Part shown: piece after piece, positions 6,259 to 6,491 of the stretch | How positions within the stretch are numbered: position 1 is the stretch's first letter | How the letters are laid out: the number at the start of each line of letters is the position of its first letter | Source of the DNA: Bacteroidaceae bacterium | Lineage (GTDB): Bacteria > Bacteroidota > Bacteroidia > Bacteroidales > Bacteroidaceae | Reading direction: 5' to 3' | Assembly (NCBI GenBank): GCA_024695315.1 | Contig: JAILIJ010000095.1 | Location: forward strand, 1-6,491 | Length of the DNA: 6,491 nt | Notes under the pieces: model-generated | The model's database searches: none | Told to the model about the DNA's origin: nothing | What the model saw: the letters and a program-made list of their open reading frames with translations, nothing else | Program-made: the position numbers and the translations under genes

Positions 6259-6332
6259 AGCCTCTTGTCGGATTCGAACCAACGACCCCGAGATTACAAA
6301 TCACGTGCTCTGGCCAACTGAGCTAAAGAGGC
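6259..6332 (-). tRNA. tRNA-Thr, anticodon UGU
   Basis: The minus strand folds as a full cloverleaf. The acceptor stem is GCCUCUU/AAGAGGC, and the D-arm GCUC/GAGC has a 9-nt loop. The anticodon arm is CGUGA-UUUGUAA-UCUCG with anticodon UGU (reads ACA), then a 5-nt variable loop and the T-arm GUUGG-UUCGAAU-CCGAC. The discriminator is U (6259). CCA is not encoded and must be added by the CCA-adding enzyme. The anticodon stem has a U-U mismatch at pair 29-41. Its 5' end follows the SRP RNA terminal helix after only four bases, so both come from one precursor. Confidence 0.97.
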
Positions 6333-6432
6333 GGGTGGGTAAGCTGACTGCATCGCACCGCTACAACCTGCTGCCTTTGCTGCGATCAAGCCCTGGAGGA
6401 TTCACAAGGAGCTGGTCGTACAGGACTTACCC
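6333..6432 (-). ncRNA. ffs: Signal recognition particle RNA (bacterial small type)
   Basis: This RNA pairs with Ffh (SRP54) and FtsY to deliver membrane proteins to the translocon. The ends GGGUAAG (6432-6426) and CUUACCC (6343-6337) form a 7-bp terminal helix, leaving a 3' ACCC tail (6336-6333) that reaches the tRNA. The conserved helix 8 is recognisable on the minus strand: CCAGGGC (6396-6390), an apical loop, then GCAGCAAAGG (6383-6374). This is the CAGG/AGCA asymmetric loop that binds the Ffh M domain. The stretch GUGAAUCCUCC before it and GGUUGUAGCGGUGCGAUGCAG after it are typical of Bacteroidota SRP RNAs. The length of 96-100 nt fits the small type without an Alu domain. The apical loop is UUGAUC or UGAU, not the usual GGAA. 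The exact 3' end is uncertain by about 4 nt. Confidence 0.93.
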
Positions 6433-6434
6433 AT

Positions 6435-6476
6435 GTCAAAAATATTGTCCTTAAACGCGGTGCGTTTTCGTTTGAC
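6435..6476 (-). promoter_or_regulatory. Structured 5' leader of the SRP RNA precursor
   Basis: GUCAAA (6476-6471) pairs with UUUGAC (6440-6435). Within it AAACGC (6467-6462) pairs with GCGUUU (6458-6453) around a 3-nt loop. The outer helix begins at the predicted transcription start and ends 2 nt before the SRP RNA. It may guide 5' processing or protect the precursor; that role is inferred from position. Confidence 0.55.
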
Positions 6477-6481
6477 GGGTG

Positions 6482-6489
6482 CAAAGGTA
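6482..6489 (-). promoter_or_regulatory. -7 box of the SRP RNA / tRNA-Thr promoter
   Basis: TACCTTTG (6489-6482 on the minus strand) is an exact TAnnTTTG match and is identical to the pheT -7 box. The -33 box would fall just outside the window. The start is expected near 6477. Confidence 0.72.
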
Positions 6490-6491
6490 TA

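Overview
The window looks like a piece of a Bacteroidales chromosome, most probably Prevotella or a close relative. Four intergenic positions carry an exact TAnnTTTG box, the -7 element of the Bacteroidota housekeeping sigma factor. No gene start has a Shine-Dalgarno sequence, the spacers are very AT-rich, and the protein sequences (LepA, a YebC starting MGRAFEFRKARK, a DUF2582 winged-helix protein, a TSCPD protein) are of the Bacteroidales type. Genus is inferred from memory of family sequences, not from a search.

Everything supportable lies on the minus strand, so the transcription order runs from high to low coordinates. (1) 6491-6222: a stable-RNA unit. It has a -7 box at the window edge, a structured leader, the signal recognition particle RNA, tRNA-Thr(UGU) starting only 4 nt after the SRP RNA terminal helix, and a strong intrinsic terminator. 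(2) 6221-6002: a spacer with the pheT promoter, whose -33 region is made of tandem 7-bp repeats. (3) 6001-3464: pheT, full length and intact, followed by a terminator. (4) 3357-2626: yebC, followed by a terminator. (5) 2517-2251: a cysteine-rich TSCPD protein of unknown function. (6) 2250-1926: an AT-rich spacer with an 11-bp inverted repeat, a 16-bp palindrome and a near-consensus promoter. (7) 1925-1713: a 70-residue DUF2582 winged-helix protein and its terminator, which overlaps the promoter of the next gene. (8) 1626-1: lepA (EF4), cut by the window edge about 50 codons before its expected stop.

The known genes nearly all serve protein synthesis and targeting: a synthetase subunit, a tRNA, the SRP RNA and two ribosome-associated factors (YebC and EF4). 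The terminators after most genes argue for separate transcription units rather than one operon, though read-through is possible where no new promoter is visible (yebC and the TSCPD gene). I see no mobile element, CRISPR array, prophage or defence system. This is core-genome sequence. The features most worth a second look are the SRP RNA with an apical loop unlike GGAA, its near-abutting tRNA, the terminator/promoter overlap before lepA, and the repeat-built -33 region of pheT.
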